From NCBI RefSeq assembly GCF_032854445.1, contig NC_088307.1, positions 21,092,017-21,156,016 on the forward strand: 64,000 nucleotides of DNA, given 5' to 3'. The stretch's first letter is position 1; every line of letters starts with the position of its first letter. The notes under the pieces are model-generated. The model searched no databases. It saw nothing but the letters and a program-made list of their open reading frames with translations, and was not told where the DNA came from. Below, in pieces: positions 1-12,516 of this stretch. The translations under genes were made by a program, and so were the position numbers. This stretch comes from Liolophura sinensis (Eukaryota; Mollusca; Polyplacophora; Chitonida; Chitonidae).

Positions 1-673
1 GTCAGTTGTACTGATGATAAGCCCTTCTACATGAACCTTGTAGTAATAATTCTTGCAGACAAATATATTATTAAGAACTTTGTCCACAGAAACAATAGCG
101 TATTTTCCCTGAAGGTCATCAAGTACCTTTTGATTGACTTAGTTCACTTAGTCAGATAGACAATGCTTTAACTGTCTGAGACTGTCCTTTAACTAGCTGA
201 GACAAGGAGACAAGTATTTAATTGTCTTTAGCCAATCAGCGCCCCCATGCATAAGGCGTCGCCTGTCCAAACGTTTCCCAGACGATAGCATTGATATACC
301 ACCAAAGCATTGCAAAATAAAGTCCATGAATGCAGTAAATTACAGTAATGTGAAAAAACAACAACATTTTTCTGTGGCCTGCATTTTGCAGGATGTAACG
401 GTGTGCATTGGTTCTTTGTTTTTCCTGCTCAAAATTTACCATACTGTAATCTTCTTCGTGTTGTTTTGGTGCAACGTGTAATATATTTTGTTTTATTTTT
501 TTTTTGGAAAAAATTCTTTGATATCCAGATTATTTTGCCTGGGGGACCTTATATTAAAAATCTGTCATAAATGAAAGAAAAGCAAAGCGTTTCAAAATTA
601 CACACACAGACTAACAGGAATAGTTTGATCGAAGCCACTTATACGGAATAAGCTGAGAAGTTACGTACATGAC
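1..673. other. No gene recognised
   Basis: AT-rich sequence with no convincing coding signal. A 68-codon minus-strand open frame at 236-442 contains hydrophobic stretches, but it lies on the wrong side of the neighbouring MFSD6-like exon to be its upstream part, and I see no supporting splice sites. Confidence 0.5.
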
Positions 674-873
674 TCAGAAAACCAGAGCCATGACTGCGTA
701 AATTTTAAACATCCTGGGTGCTCCAAAAGTCTGGGCTAAGATCCCGCTTACAGGGAAGCTAATACCCATCCCTAGGGCGATAAGGGCTTGAATGACCCCT
801 TGAACCTTAGTCTTCAGGTACCTGACTGCTAGGTGAGATACAATGGCACTCCACTGACACGCAATAGTCACAC
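674..873 (-). pseudogene. Isolated MFSD6-like transporter exon (C-terminal transmembrane segment)
   Basis: The minus-strand frame ending in TGA at 674-676 encodes a segment with QWSAIVSHLAVRYLKTKVQG followed by a small-residue-rich helix and a FGAPRMF turn. It resembles the last helices of MFSD6-type major facilitator proteins, where a W-x3-SY segment is followed by QGxxxGLxxGxGxxxGG and FGA. A splice acceptor (pyrimidines then AG at 874-875) precedes the segment, so it looks like a terminal exon. The protein stops right after the last helix, earlier than I recall for the family. No matching upstream exons are visible between 0.9 and 8 kb on this strand. It may be an orphan exon or gene fragment, or the other exons may be too divergent to see. 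The family assignment is tentative. Confidence 0.35.
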
Positions 874-875
874 CT

Positions 876-2937
876 AAAATGAGAACCAAAAGGTAACCAT
901 GACAACCATAACCGACGCAACATTTTTTTTTATGAAAGCAACGTTCAATAACACCTGAGTTAATGTTACCGGATAAACGGTGTTTGTTCAAATATATTTA
1001 TTTATTAGAATGGATTGGATTGTTGTCTAACCCCATACTTGAGAATTTTCTACTTCTGCTTCTCTCCTGCATGTTATCAGCTTTATATTTCTGATATAAT
1101 CCTCGGCAAACTTGCAACCCCTCTTTACGGTTTACGTGGGACATAAAAAGCCTAAAATAAAAAATATAACCTGACGCTTATATTTCTCCACACCCTCACC
1201 CCCGCCTCATGACACTTGCATACTGCTAGCAGGCTTATAAAACGAACACACAACATTAAAAAAACTATAATTAAAGGGGGTGAAAACAGAGTGTGGTAGA
1301 AGATATGAATAACGTTTTTAATTTGTTGAATTCCTTACTTTCCTTATTATGGTTATTGTTGTTGCAGGGTGGACCCATGCCGCCAGTTCTGCTGTCCCTG
1401 AAGTATCATGTCGAAGACACCAGACATGATACCCAACCCAAAACGTAGCATTTTTAAAAGTCTTTGGTATGACCGGTCTCCGGAAATTGTAATCCCTCAT
1501 AATGATAACAGTATTACTTTAAATCCACTATCTAGATGTAGATTACGTCTACCAGTCAAAAGGGAAAATTGTCCTCAACCTTACACCTTGAATGTAAAAA
1601 AACAAGCCTGCCTGGATGTTTTACACGCAGTAGTGGTTTAGAGCCTAGTTGTGTTACATGTTTGGGCAGACTTTGCTAATGCTATTTGCATGTCTGTCCT
1701 CATGGAATACTTTAAAATTAGATGAAAATTAAATGCTTAAAAGGATGTCAAGGTGAAAGTATATTGATTTTATTTTTTGATGTAACGTTGCTATGTATAC
1801 AATTAAACTTCTTAAACAACTACAAAATATATTACTAATTTTATGCACCTGTCTTAAGCTAAGCTTAACACTTGCTATGAAAACAGATTGCACACGAGGC
1901 CCAGAGGCCAGCCCGATTTCGCAGCGCAATTACTTGATTCTCTGCAATGCCGCTGTGAGCTCTGTGAATCCAGCTCTTGTTGGCTTTCTATCCGGATGCA
2001 CGTGGGACGGTCTGCTTGTAATTTCCATCTCTTTACCGTATTCGCGAATTTTTAATATATGTATGTGTTATACTTATGTGCAATAATCCCAATAATGCAT
2101 TGGTGACTTTATTTCCAATACATTAAATCAAAACGTCAGAAAAAACAAGGCAACCTGAAAATAAGATGTTTTAGTAAGTACTTTCCATGAAGATAATAGG
2201 CTGTTTTCAGGACTAGTAAGCATTTGCCATGAAGATAAGCGGGTACATTTTAAGACTTGATATTCCGAGTCCTTTTATGTTACCCTGTCGGGTCTATTCT
2301 GGTGCACATCGTCGCAGTGAACGCGGTAGCCTCTTGCATGTCAATTGACCTCAGCCAGGGTTTTATTTTAACTGTTCCTGTAAATGTTTCAACATCGTTT
2401 AGGTAAATGGCCTTGGGATTATTGACCTGTAATGTTCATCTGTGTTGACGGCTGGTATATGAATATCTGTTTCGAAGCACAGATTTCACAACGTACATGG
2501 CGCTGTGATGCTTCGTTTGTACAGTTTGAGTGGTTCCCGGTCTGTCACTGTCTGGAAATACTATCTAGTAACTCTTTCTTTCAAGTAACTCTAACTTTTC
2601 TTGCCTTCATTTTCCAAAGAGTTCTAAATCATAATAAATCAGCAGCTAACAACAACAACATTGACATGTGAAAAAATTCTCGCAGCATCTTTTGAATCAA
2701 TTAAATTATGCATATTTGCAAACCCAGTTAAAAATTATTAACTACCAGTTTATCTATAAGGCAAATACCCTTAACGACAATGTTCAGGCAAACAGAATTA
2801 ACCTGATTGTGACTTCTAATTGTGAGTTACAACTATTGTAACAGTTTACAATCACTTCGTGCGAGAAGGCGTCGATTGTAAAGCAGGACGAAGGTCGACT
2901 TGGGATCGTAAGCAACTTGTCTTATATTTGTCTTGTA
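876..2937. other. Intergenic; one SINE-C-like remnant, otherwise nothing recognised
   Basis: The stretch 1369-1500 carries words shared with the SINE-C copy at 56.2-56.6 kb: a 'gccg-ag/cgaagacacc' block and 'tttttaaaagtctttggtatgac'. I therefore read it as an old SINE remnant rather than coding. The open frames at 1793-2086 and 2432-2671 have no recognisable domain or codon signal. Confidence 0.35.
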
Positions 2938-4846
2938 TTTGTCAGATAGATTTCCACCTGTATTGGATGCTAATGTCGTGCCGAAGTTTCACAAAAAGCA
3001 TAGAACCCCTTATTGATATGATTTTAATTTATTTTAGTAACTGCTCAGAGAATGTTACTAACACATTTTGTTGAAATGAAGAAACATGATATACATAGAT
3101 AATGGTGTAATCTTCTTACTGAGTGACAATGTGAAGCCTGATCGGAAGTACCCAACCATCTATCCACAAAGTTATTATGACACAAAGTGTATTATGACTG
3201 TTGAAGGACAACATAAGTCGGACTGTCCTGACTGCCAGTCTAAGTTTCATAAATTTTACAATGAATATAATTGTTTTTTTTAAGTATTGTAAAGAGAGTG
3301 TCCAGATTCTCTTGCTCCATAAGTGAGTCTAATTCCGTACATCCCGGAGCTGGGGACTGTATACGATTTGAATACTGATTTCAATCACGATCATTTCACT
3401 CACCGGGTGAAAACAATGCAAACTTAGCATAGGAAAGATAGGCACTGAAGACGATTTTAACACAAAATATGAAAAATATAGGATTTTTTCTGGGACCGTA
3501 ATCAGAAGGTATCCAGCTTTCAGATATGATTATCGTTAACCAACACCATTGAAAACTGTTGAATGCTTCTGTTTGCATGAATCGCGTCCTAATTTTATAC
3601 TTGTTGTGCTTAACGTCCCTTTGGGAATTAGCCATGCGATCATTGACCCGGAGCGTCCGTTTTTGTTGACGGCAGGGATGGAAAGTCACATCAAGCTTTT
3701 AACAAACGGTTTTACTCAACGCAATGAAAAAAGTATTTCCACAACTTGCTAGACCATACAAACGTGCCAAAAAAAAAGTTGTTTCTCATCTGAATGGAAC
3801 AGGTTTATCATACCAAAACAAACACTAATTCACAGGCGTATTCATCAAACATATGTGCCTGGACGACTATATATATTGACATAGCAATTCAATTTCCTAA
3901 ACCGTTCAAAGTGTAAAGACACTGCTTTTAGTGTCCCTTGGCACAGCCAAGCATCCATCAGTTCGCAAAGGTTTATCATAGTATGTAGCAAATATCTGGG
4001 GATTTTGCCACCGAGCAGTACAGAAGTTCTGGTCAATCAGTGCGCAGTTCCCATTTGCTGATGACACAGAAGCTGACCTTGTGCTGTACAGTTTATAAAC
4101 ACAAGCGCGAATGCCCGCTTTGGTCAGACATGTTTGTCTTCTGTTAATTGTATTACGGAACACAGGTTTACTTGGTTTCAAGTATCTAACAAAAAGCACA
4201 TCACATCATTTCTTTGCTAGACAGACCGACCTGATGTTGAAAAAAAAACGCAAGGTATGTACTTAGGCGAATGAATGAAATCAGTGGAATCGTACACCAT
4301 GCTATTATATAAGCTGTCAATAATAAAATATGTATCTAAGTTGCGCTTTGATTGCAACTATTTGTCTATCAAAAAGTGGCGATCTAATTCAACACGATGA
4401 ATATACAGCCCTTAACTCCGGGTTGTTTGAAATTATACACAGTTATGAAGCAAGAGAATCTGGACACTGTTCGTATTACCTTAAAAAAAAAGAATTATAC
4501 TCATTGTACAATTTATGAAACTTAGACTGGCAGTCAGGACAGTCCGATTTATGTTGTCCTTCAACAGTCACAATACACAGATTTGATAAATTTCCATCTC
4601 GATGGTGGGTACTCCAGATCAGGTTTCACATTGCCACTCAATAAAAAGATTACACCATTATCTGTATAGGCATTTATCACGTTTCTTAATTTCAGCGAAA
4701 TTGTACGAGTAACACTCCCTGAGCAGGTGCTAACACAAAAAAAAAACATAAATTAAACTCAAATCAATAAGTGGTTCCATGCTTTTTGTGAACTTCGCGC
4801 AACATTACCATCCAATACAGGTGAAAATCTATCTGACAAATAATGG
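2938..4846. repeat. Long imperfect palindrome (candidate TIR-type mobile element)
   Basis: The left arm begins TTGTCAGATAGATTTCCACC at about 2938 and is matched in inverted orientation by the right arm ending at about 4846. The match continues for about 400 bases at high similarity: blocks at 2940-3010 pair with 4770-4845, blocks at 3090-3260 pair with 4525-4700, and 3298-3335 pairs with 4440-4475. It then continues more weakly toward the centre, for example 3335-3400 with 4380-4440. Homology stops abruptly outside both ends, as expected of an inserted element. No transposase is visible inside. It could be a non-autonomous DNA transposon (foldback type) or an inverted duplication. Confidence 0.6.
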
Positions 4847-5061
4847 TCCTTGTTCAATTAATGTTTCTTTCAACATTCTACAGTTACTGTTGGATGTATC
4901 CCAAATGTCAGCGTGCCTGTTGGCATAACCTCTCAAGACAGTGCAGATCTGGCAATGTCGATCGTCTTATATCCTAGGTTTTGATCGAAATACAGCATCT
5001 AAAGTTGGCTGACACGGATAAATTTTCCGCTCATCATAGTGGATCACGCATCCTACTGACA

Positions 5062-5360
5062 CTGTCGTCGCTGCTGTGGTTTTACTCTCTATGCTGTACG
5101 TCTATCACACTGTCATCGCTGCTCTGGTTTTTCTCTCTATGCTGTACGCCTGTCACACTACCGTTGCTGCTCTGTTTTTACTCTCCATGCTGTCCATCAC
5201 ACTACCGTCGCTGCTCTAGTTTTACTCTTTATGCTGTACGTCTATCACATTGTCGTCGCTGCTCTGGTTTTACTCTCTATGCTGTACGTCTATCACACTG
5301 TCGTCGATCCTCTGGTTTTACTCTCGATGCTGTAGGTCTATCACACTACCGTCGCTGCTA
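5062..5360. repeat. Minisatellite, period about 48 bp, about 6 copies
   Basis: Diverged units of the form 'cgtcgctgctctggttttac' followed by 'tctctatgctgtacgtctatcacactg' repeat about six times. The plus-strand open frame across it is only a by-product of the repeat. Confidence 0.8.
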
Positions 5361-6488
5361 AGCATCCCCAAGGCCTGGTCCCTGCCGGTGGGCTAAGCCT
5401 CCCCGAGGTCTGGTCCCTACCTCCCAGAGGCCTGGCCCTTTGCATTGTTTTAATGTTACTGTATATTAAATGTGATGACAACAAAGCATTTTCGGCAAAT
5501 TCTAGACCAGTGACGTCTAATAAATTGACGCTTGTCATGCTCTTTAAGGAAATTTACATCAACAGCTGGAATAAAACCCTGACTGAGGTAAATTGAGAGG
5601 AGGCCGTATTTTACCGGTTACGTGTGACCATTTGCCAACTTTCACATCGTTGGCTCTGGCTTTCCTCTCTTGCTGTAGTCTTTTTACATCTTACACTGCT
5701 GTTGTGACTCTATCTGTCTTGATGCGAGGTTAAGAGAAGCAGTCTGTCCTGAACGTTTGCTATTTTTGAGCGACAACTGAACACTCGGCTAGACATCATT
5801 TATAACTTCTGGTGCAGTGGGTGTAACAGATCCGGCCATCCCGGCATTTGTAACAGGCGTCGCTGTTGTGGAAGTACAAGGCAACCTTAACAGCTGCATC
5901 AGTCTTGGAAACCATTTTCTGGGTGTCCCGTAGGAACCTACAGTATTCTCGTTCGCTGGTTACAATATTCCAATATCACGAGGCAAACAGAGAACACAAT
6001 GAAAGTGGCAGATGCATTGCATCTGGATCAGGTCGTCATGAAACATATCTTCAAAGTTGTTTATTTAGATGTGATCGGGTCAAGAAAATCAATTTCAGGC
6101 TTTGGCCATTGTGTTACGATTTTCTGCAACAGTATTATCACAGAATATTCTTACATAATTTTATGTGTAAAAAATCATTTGTTTTGAATAAAATATTGCT
6201 AAAAAATAGCAAAGAGAGTAAAACCAGACAGCCGACCATACTGTCATAACTGACAAGTGTTTACCCGTCAACGTGTGAAACACAGCTTCGTCCATTTACC
6301 TCAGTTGCGGTTTAATTCTAACTGTTTTTTGTAAAAGCTTGAATAGTTGCAAATTAAACGCTCCCCCCCCCCCCCATCACCTTGGCATAAGCCTGCCACA
6401 TGTGGCATTGTCATAAATAAATAAATACATACAATTGATACAATTAATATACAATTGATATTTTGTTCATGACAATCCTTAGTATGGT
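5361..6488. other. Intergenic; nothing recognised
   Basis: Contains a short 'ggcctggtccct' duplication at 5370-5440 and a poly-C run at 6362-6375 just upstream of a SINE. Open frames at 5866-6249 lack recognisable domains. Confidence 0.4.
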
Positions 6489-6742
6489 GGGGTCTCCGTG
6501 GTCGAGTGGTTAATGTGACAGAGCGGGGCAATGACTCGGGAGTCTTTCACCAATGCGATCTCTGTGATGGCTTATGCTGACTTCGTCTTCAGTGGCACAT
6601 GAGAAAGTCTTGTGACAACCTGGGAATGGTCGTGGACTTCCTGCAGACTCTGCGTGGTTTCCTCCCAACAAAATGCTTGCCAGCGTCGTATAAGTGAAAT
6701 ATTCTTGAGTTCGGCGTAAAACATCAATCAAATAAGTATATC
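6489..6742 (+). mobile_element. SINE-A copy
   Basis: tRNA-like head (gggtctccgtggtcgagtgg), middle 'caatgcgatctctgtg', and the family tail 'cgtcgtataagtgaaatatt' plus 'gtaaaacatcaatcaaataa'. Full length but diverged. Confidence 0.85.
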
Positions 6743-8180
6743 AAACAAATCTTAGAATGGTTTTTGTTCTTTAAATACATGTCATTTTTACCTCTCAGTT
6801 TACCTCATCTTCGATGTCAACATGGTTTAAGTTTTGATGTTTATTTTCCTGATCTACCCCTGGCAATTTCACCTACAAAATGCTGTCTACATCGTCACCA
6901 CGGTGGCCATATAGTTCCCACCGAGAAATTGTGTGATTGGTACTTCGGAGGAACTGACAGTCCTTATCACGGGCAAATATTGTCTCGTCTACGCTGTAAT
7001 CAGTATGGCTAAAATATTGTCAGAATGAGACATACCTCGGGGCAAGAAAGACGGCCGGTTTAGTTCCTGAATTGGGTAGGCGAGGTGAGGACAGTGACAG
7101 TGACAGTGAGGTGAGACAGTGAGGAGCATACAACCCCAAATGTGTGAAATGGTATGAAACATTTACCCTAATTCACTCGCGCATTAAAACTCCCATTACA
7201 TGGACGTTAACAGAGTGTGTTTCTGTCATTATTCGTCGTGTTAGACTCACCGAACCAAAAGGGTCCGTGGTAATCACGCCATCATTCCGAGCCTAGACAC
7301 AAGTAGGCCTACAACGGCAGTCTTTTTTTTTTTAGCTCATCGCGCCATCATATTCCTTTAAATAGCCCTAATGCACATGTGAACAGCGGTAAATGTCAGA
7401 ACAATCTCGGAGAGTTACGGGGAAAGAAGTACCATCATCTATAATATATGTAGGCCCAAAAGGCTCTAAAGGCTTAGCAAACCGTTGTGGATGCACGTAC
7501 AGTACGCCTCTGATAGGATACAGTATCCCATTACAACTTCAGTTTTTCTAATCTAATTCTGTTTATTGTTGTGTAAAGTCTTCTTTGGCTGCTAGCCTGC
7601 CATTTTTGGTGTTCAGCTGCATGCTTGGTATCAAACTGATGGAAATTGTCTAAGCTTTGGGCAAGTATGAGTTTTAATGATGAAAGTTTAAAATTCTGGG
7701 CGAGACAGCTGATGGTGAGGCTGCGAGTGACGTCCCCTTAGCGTTGTTAGGCACCCTCCCATCTGCGTGCATAGAAAGTTCCAGATTTTGACAGTCAACC
7801 TATGTCAAGATTTTTATGGTTTCTTTCTCACAGGCTGGTTCAGGTATGCACCAAAGCTTATTAGCCACGGGATGTTTGGGATTGAGCTAAAAAGCTAAAT
7901 GTTAACATTGTCGCTCATGGAAAATTAATGGGGGTCTCTGGCCATAACATGTTTGAATAAAGGACATGTATGTAGACCGCTTAGCTGATGCAACGGTACA
8001 AGTACCAACGGCACATGCCTACGTCCAGTCTACTATAGAAAAGATGTTATAGTAAAGAGACAGTAGGTGTCAATAAATGGTACAGGCTGGTATAGTTACT
8101 GGGCGTATGCTTTGGACAATCTACTACGATCAGTTCACCTGTAGACTTCGCCTCCCTCCTTTTACATGTACCTGTATTGG
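6743..8180. other. Intergenic upstream of TMEM218; nothing recognised
   Basis: Includes a short 'cagtgacagtgaggtgag' simple repeat at 7083-7125. No coding signal stands out. Confidence 0.4.
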
Positions 8181-8425
8181 ACAAGGGAGGTAATCGGTGG
8201 CTGTGTGAAAAAAAAATTAATCGACAGTTATATCCCTTGTGTAATGCAACTCGAGTTTCCATTAGCTCGCCTCTCGCACTTTATCCAATCAATTTTGGCG
8301 ACGCATGCAAGGCAAGAGAAGTTACCGCCATATTTGTTGTCAATGTAAATCAAGCTGAAACATGCGACTTGTAGACAGATAATGTTTAAGATTTTGTCTT
8401 CATTTCAGATTTCACACCACTGACA
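8181..8425 (+). promoter_or_regulatory. Putative promoter and 5' UTR region of TMEM218
   Basis: Holds the motif AAGGGAGGTAATCGG (about 8183-8197), which recurs elsewhere in the window. It also holds a YY1-like site on the minus strand (AAATATGGCGGT, at about 8325-8337 as 'accgccatattt'). A 'ttgtcttcatttcag' tract ends at 8408, so the ATG-containing exon may begin there behind a short 5' UTR intron. The transcription start itself is not determined. Confidence 0.35.
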
Positions 8426-8532
8426 ATGGCCAGGGTACTCGGTATTGGAGTCGGTCTTTTTGTTTTAGCCTTCTTCTGGGCTTTGGCAGTGATTGTCGCT
8501 CTGTTGTTGTCTCGAGCGAAAGGAGCGGCGTC
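8426..8532 (+). CDS. TMEM218: TMEM218 coding exon 1
   Basis: ATG at 8426-8428 preceded by 'ctgaca'. Encodes TM1 through GAA and the first two bases of codon 36, then donor GTAAGT at 8533. Confidence 0.88.
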
Positions 8533-10571
8533 GTAAGTACTTTGAAGTTTGACAGTCACATCACATGGTGTTTAATTTCAGCTTTCATTTTAGCTTTGGC
8601 TCGCAGTTTTGACATGTTGAACGTGGGATCATGTGAGAAGTTGAAGAATTCGCTCATTTACTCTATTCGCTTACCCCATTTTCCTGTATCCACAAACTGG
8701 ACCTCTTTCATATAAGGCAATTTTTTTTTTGTTGTTAAATAGGGTTTTATAAGCCAGAGTGAAAGTTCAGGAGTATGGTGTTATTGGATCATCATTGTTA
8801 AATTTTGTACAGAAATTTGAAGGGGAGTTGTTACAGCATGGATTTGACTAGATAGAGTCAGATGGAGTGGTTATTCAGGCTGCTATCTGTTCCAAACCAT
8901 TTAGCTAAATGGGCTGGTCTCTGACTGTATTTTGACCAGCCATAAATATGGAGTATCAGAATATTTCTCAACCAGCAGCCAGTGTACTCAGACTAAAGGA
9001 TACAAAGATTAAATACAGGTAACTCTTCTCCAGACTAAAAAACGAAAAACGAATGTTGGCTTGCAGCGAAATACATGAACTGGTGGCAGCCTATTTAAAG
9101 CAAAAATAATTGCTCATTTCTTTTGTTTTATTTGTTATATTTAGTCTTTTTATTAATCACAATCAGGTATGGCAGTTTTGGCGTGATAGCTGCAGTTGGG
9201 TTGCTGACTGTGATTTTGGTGTTTATCCCTCGAGAGCCGCAGTCTCCAGATGAAGATGAGGATGCTTTTAAGGTCAGTGAGTTCAGCACTTCATGGTGTT
9301 TTCTTTTCACCATTTTCACTTGTTTAAACTTAGACTATAAAGTGACTTTAGGTCACGATAATCTTCATCTCACAATTGCTTGTAGGTTGGATGTTTAAAT
9401 CCAGCCCTCTTCAGTGCATCTGCACTATAATGGTTGTCATGTATACGTACTTACAATAACAATTATGCATTTAATGTGAGAAAATTATATACAAAGAAAC
9501 AAATTATATATTTTTTATGTCAATTTGTGAATTATTTGGTATTAAATTTGTTTGACATCGGACAGGCTTAACTTTGTTATTTGGTGTTAACAGTGTGGTT
9601 TCTCAGTATAGAGTAGAGACGTGGTGGAGACCTGAAGTCATGACTTAACATTGAGCTCATGGGATTAGACCTAGTGAAATAAGAAATTCATTTACTGTGC
9701 TTTGTTAAAGGAGAAGAAAATTTAAAAATATGACACTATAGGCTGAAAAGAGCACATTTTTTTTGTCTGGTGCATAATTTTGTGATTTTTCCTCGCCATA
9801 CACTTAAAACTTGAAAACGGCAAAGCTTGCATAAACCGCTGAGTCCAAGGCGTCCTCCATCCTTACCACCCTGTAATTTATGCTGGGGTTGTGTTGCCTC
9901 TCAGCCAATAAGAGTTGTTAAAACTTCCGGCTTGTTCATGTAATCTTGGAACCTACGTCCACCTACGTGGAAAAGAAACTGTACTGTTCGCTGCCTTCTG
10001 GGAAGAAGAGTTCTACCGGAAATGTACAAACTGCACTTTGGCGGTTTCCGACGGCTGTTCTCCTCCTAACACAGAAGACTTCAGGACTAGTTCTTAGGCA
10101 AAATGGAGTTGCCCACAACGGATTTTGGCGCTGACAGTATTTATAACTTATCAACTTGAGGTACATATTAGAATTTTTTTTATGACATGCACCTGCGAGG
10201 AAATGCATACTCTTTTCAATGGTGTTTGATTGATATTTAAATATTCTTCTCCTTTAAATATCCTGTTTCAGCAGAATCTGTACAGTATTAGTGGCTGCAG
10301 GAAGAGCATATATTGCTTTGTCAAAATGAAGATTATCACTACAACTTCAAGCCAAGCCGAAGACCTTTTTATGGTTGCCTTGGCATGAAAAAAATATGAT
10401 ATTTTGCAGAATTCATTGGGTTTTTGAATTTTGTGTTTTGTTTGGCAGATTTATGATTACACAATAGTGTATAGGACATGTTTGCTCGTGGCCTGCGCAC
10501 TGTGTCTCATTGGTGGATTTGTGGTGTATGTCATTGGACATCTTCCGAACCCATACGAGCCAAACCTCTGA
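8426..10571 (+). CDS. TMEM218: TMEM218, ciliary transition-zone tetraspan-like small membrane protein (3 exons, 111 aa)
   Basis: Join of 8426-8532, 9167-9272 and 10449-10571, all with GT-AG introns; codon 36 is split by intron 1 and intron 2 is phase 0. The protein starts MARVLGIGVGLFVLAFFW and has hydrophobic segments at about residues 5-28, 38-57 and 81-101. The signature LLLSRAKGAA ending TM1 matches vertebrate TMEM218 (LLSRASGAA). An acidic stretch (SPDEDEDAFK) separates TM2 from TM3, and the end HLPNPYEPNL corresponds to the vertebrate YVLEPIYAKPL end. Length is close to the vertebrate protein, which I recall as about 115 aa. TMEM218 is known as a ciliary transition-zone component linked to Joubert/Meckel-type ciliopathy. 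The reading frame is intact, so the gene is probably functional. Confidence 0.9.
9167..9272 (+). CDS. TMEM218: TMEM218 coding exon 2
   Basis: Acceptor 'aatcacaatcag' ends at 9166. The exon encodes TM2 and the acidic loop, then donor GTCAGT at 9273. Acceptor and donor preserve the frame with both neighbours. Confidence 0.88.
10449..10571 (+). CDS. TMEM218: TMEM218 coding exon 3 and stop
   Basis: Acceptor 'tttgtttggcag' ends at 10448. Encodes IYDYTIVYRT, TM3 and the C-terminal NPYEPNL, with TGA at 10569-10571. Confidence 0.88.
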   Translation: MYDYTIVYRTCLLVACALCLIGGFVVYVIGHLPNPYEPNL

Positions 10572-12004
10572 GAAAAGTACGAGGATGAAGTACTCTGTAA
10601 AGAGCTAAAGGCAAAAGGATGTTACTCAGATGAGGTGCAGGTCACAACATGGACCTGCGTACATGAAGATTTAACAAACAGTTGGCGTTCAGATGTCAGT
10701 GTGTATTCACAAGCCAAGCTTCTTCAGGGCAAGTGATTGAGGCTAAGTGTTTGAGTGAACTACAGCAAATTCTGTGATCTAAAAAAAGTCATGTCCTCAT
10801 AAGATCTACAGATTTTCTTGGAAAGCACTGTGCGTTAGCCAGAAATTTACGGTTAAGCAAACAGTTTTAATAGATTTAAGAGTGCATCTTGTATCCATGT
10901 TAACTTTTGTTAATTTTAGGGAGTGCTTTCTGAATGTTGGGAGTTCAGAAACACTTCTGCTCTCTTGGCTGGTTAACACAATGTTGGAAAGTGTGTACAG
11001 TTTTATATGCATCAGGTTAATTGTGTTATAAATCCCATCTTGTTAATGCTCCGATCAATCTGACATTAATGCGAAATGTCTTGACATATAACTAGATGCA
11101 TGTAATGGAAAATAGTGTATTCATTCATTCTTTGACATTTAAATAGTATCCATTTCATACGAGTATTTTTTTTAAACCACATATCAACCTCATAGAAGAC
11201 CTGGCAAAGTTTTCAGAAAGTTTACTTATAGGTTTGTTTGGAGCTGAAAGAGGTTTTGTCATATTATTATTAATGTATGTGACCGTTGGTTTACCTCGTA
11301 CTCAAGACGGTTTCACGTCGTACTCAAGACTGTTTCACTTATCCAGCTGAGGTCATTGTTATAGTGGGGAGAAAAGAGGCTCATCTTCTGTTATAGGCAA
11401 CTGAAAAGTTTGTCAGTAACTTTTGTCAGTTGTCAGTAAGGTCAGTGGTTTACCACACACTGGTTACTTTCACTTGTGATTGTATATTTATTGAATATGG
11501 TGTGAAACAACGATCAGATATTAAAGAAAAAATAAATACAGAGCAAGGTAATCAAGAAGGGCTGTGGTTTTGAATACATATATACAGGTATACATTTTTC
11601 TGCGAATAATTCATAAGTTTAATAGAACGCTTGAACTAGAGACTGATTCCAGAATGATATTCCAGGCTTCTCAAGTAAATAGCTGCAGTTACCATTTTCA
11701 GAGGTCACATTATAATGGGACATGTTTTTGCTCGGGCCAGAAACAAAACCTGTTTTTGGTTCTAATTTCATGAATTTGGGGCAAAAGTGAGAAAGGGTAA
11801 AAATATGTATACATGTATATCAAAAATCAGGCTAATGATGCAACTTACAAGATAGGAATGATAAATAATATTAAATCAAAACATTTTCAACTTCAAAGTA
11901 AACAACTTTTTTTTTTTTAATTTCAGGACCCATTATGGGTATAACAATTATTCTGTAGAACAAATAAAGTGATCTACATGGTCATGTTTTTGGTGGAAAA
12001 TAAA
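10572..12004 (+). other. TMEM218 3' UTR / downstream region
   Basis: Non-coding, AT-rich. AATAAA hexamers at 11531-11536, 11963-11968 and 11999-12004 are candidate poly(A) signals; which is used cannot be told. Confidence 0.4.
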
Positions 12005-12155
12005 TTGTATGCAATCATACTAAATTTGTCCAGTGTTGTATATTTAACTGTTTCATGTTAGAATGCCATTAAAAAAATTTGTCAAAATAGCTGGGGGCTT
12101 TGGATGGTTGCTATAAACTGTAAAAAAGGACTGAAGACTGCCTTGATCAGATTAC

Positions 12156-12410
12156 TTTTATTTATTTATTTGTTTCATGGGTGTTTTACGCCGTACTCGA
12201 GAATATTTCACTTATACAATGGCAGCCAGCATTATGGTGGGAGGAAACCTGGCTTAGCCCAGGGGAAACCCACGACCATCTGCAGGTTGCTGCCAGACCT
12301 TCCGTATACATGTACAGCTCACAGCGACCACATGGTTGAGGGGCTCTTGGGTCATCATGCCACATTGGCACGTTCACCACCTCTGCCCACAGTGGCCCAA
12401 GTAACATTCA
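12156..12410 (-). mobile_element. SINE-A copy
   Basis: Reads in reverse orientation: the tail complement 'tttatttatttatttg' and 'gtgttttacgccgtactcga' come first, then the body to the degraded head near 12410. It shares an extra flank (12411-12516) in inverted orientation with 17157-17278. Confidence 0.85.
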
Positions 12411-12516
12411 TACCCCTTGGACATATAGCTAACAGTTTTAGCATTACATCAGTAGATACACCAGTCGCCTTGGGTTAAAGACATGACTCATGCCTAATTC
12501 TTGATAACATGGCAGA
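12411..12516. repeat. Left member of an inverted flank pair with 17157-17278
   Basis: 'acattcataccccttggaca', 'acatcagtagatacaccagt' and 'cctaattcttgataacatgg' are matched in reverse complement at 17157-17278. With the adjoining SINE the inverted match is about 360 bases. Confidence 0.7.

Noticed and set aside
236-442. Minus-strand frame with HGLYFAMLWW, faintly MFS-like
   Set aside because: It would be downstream of the MFSD6-like exon although it resembles an earlier helix; no splice sites; probably chance hydrophobicity.
5866-6249. 127-codon plus-strand open frame
   Set aside because: No recognisable domain, no splice or codon evidence; overlapped by another open frame.
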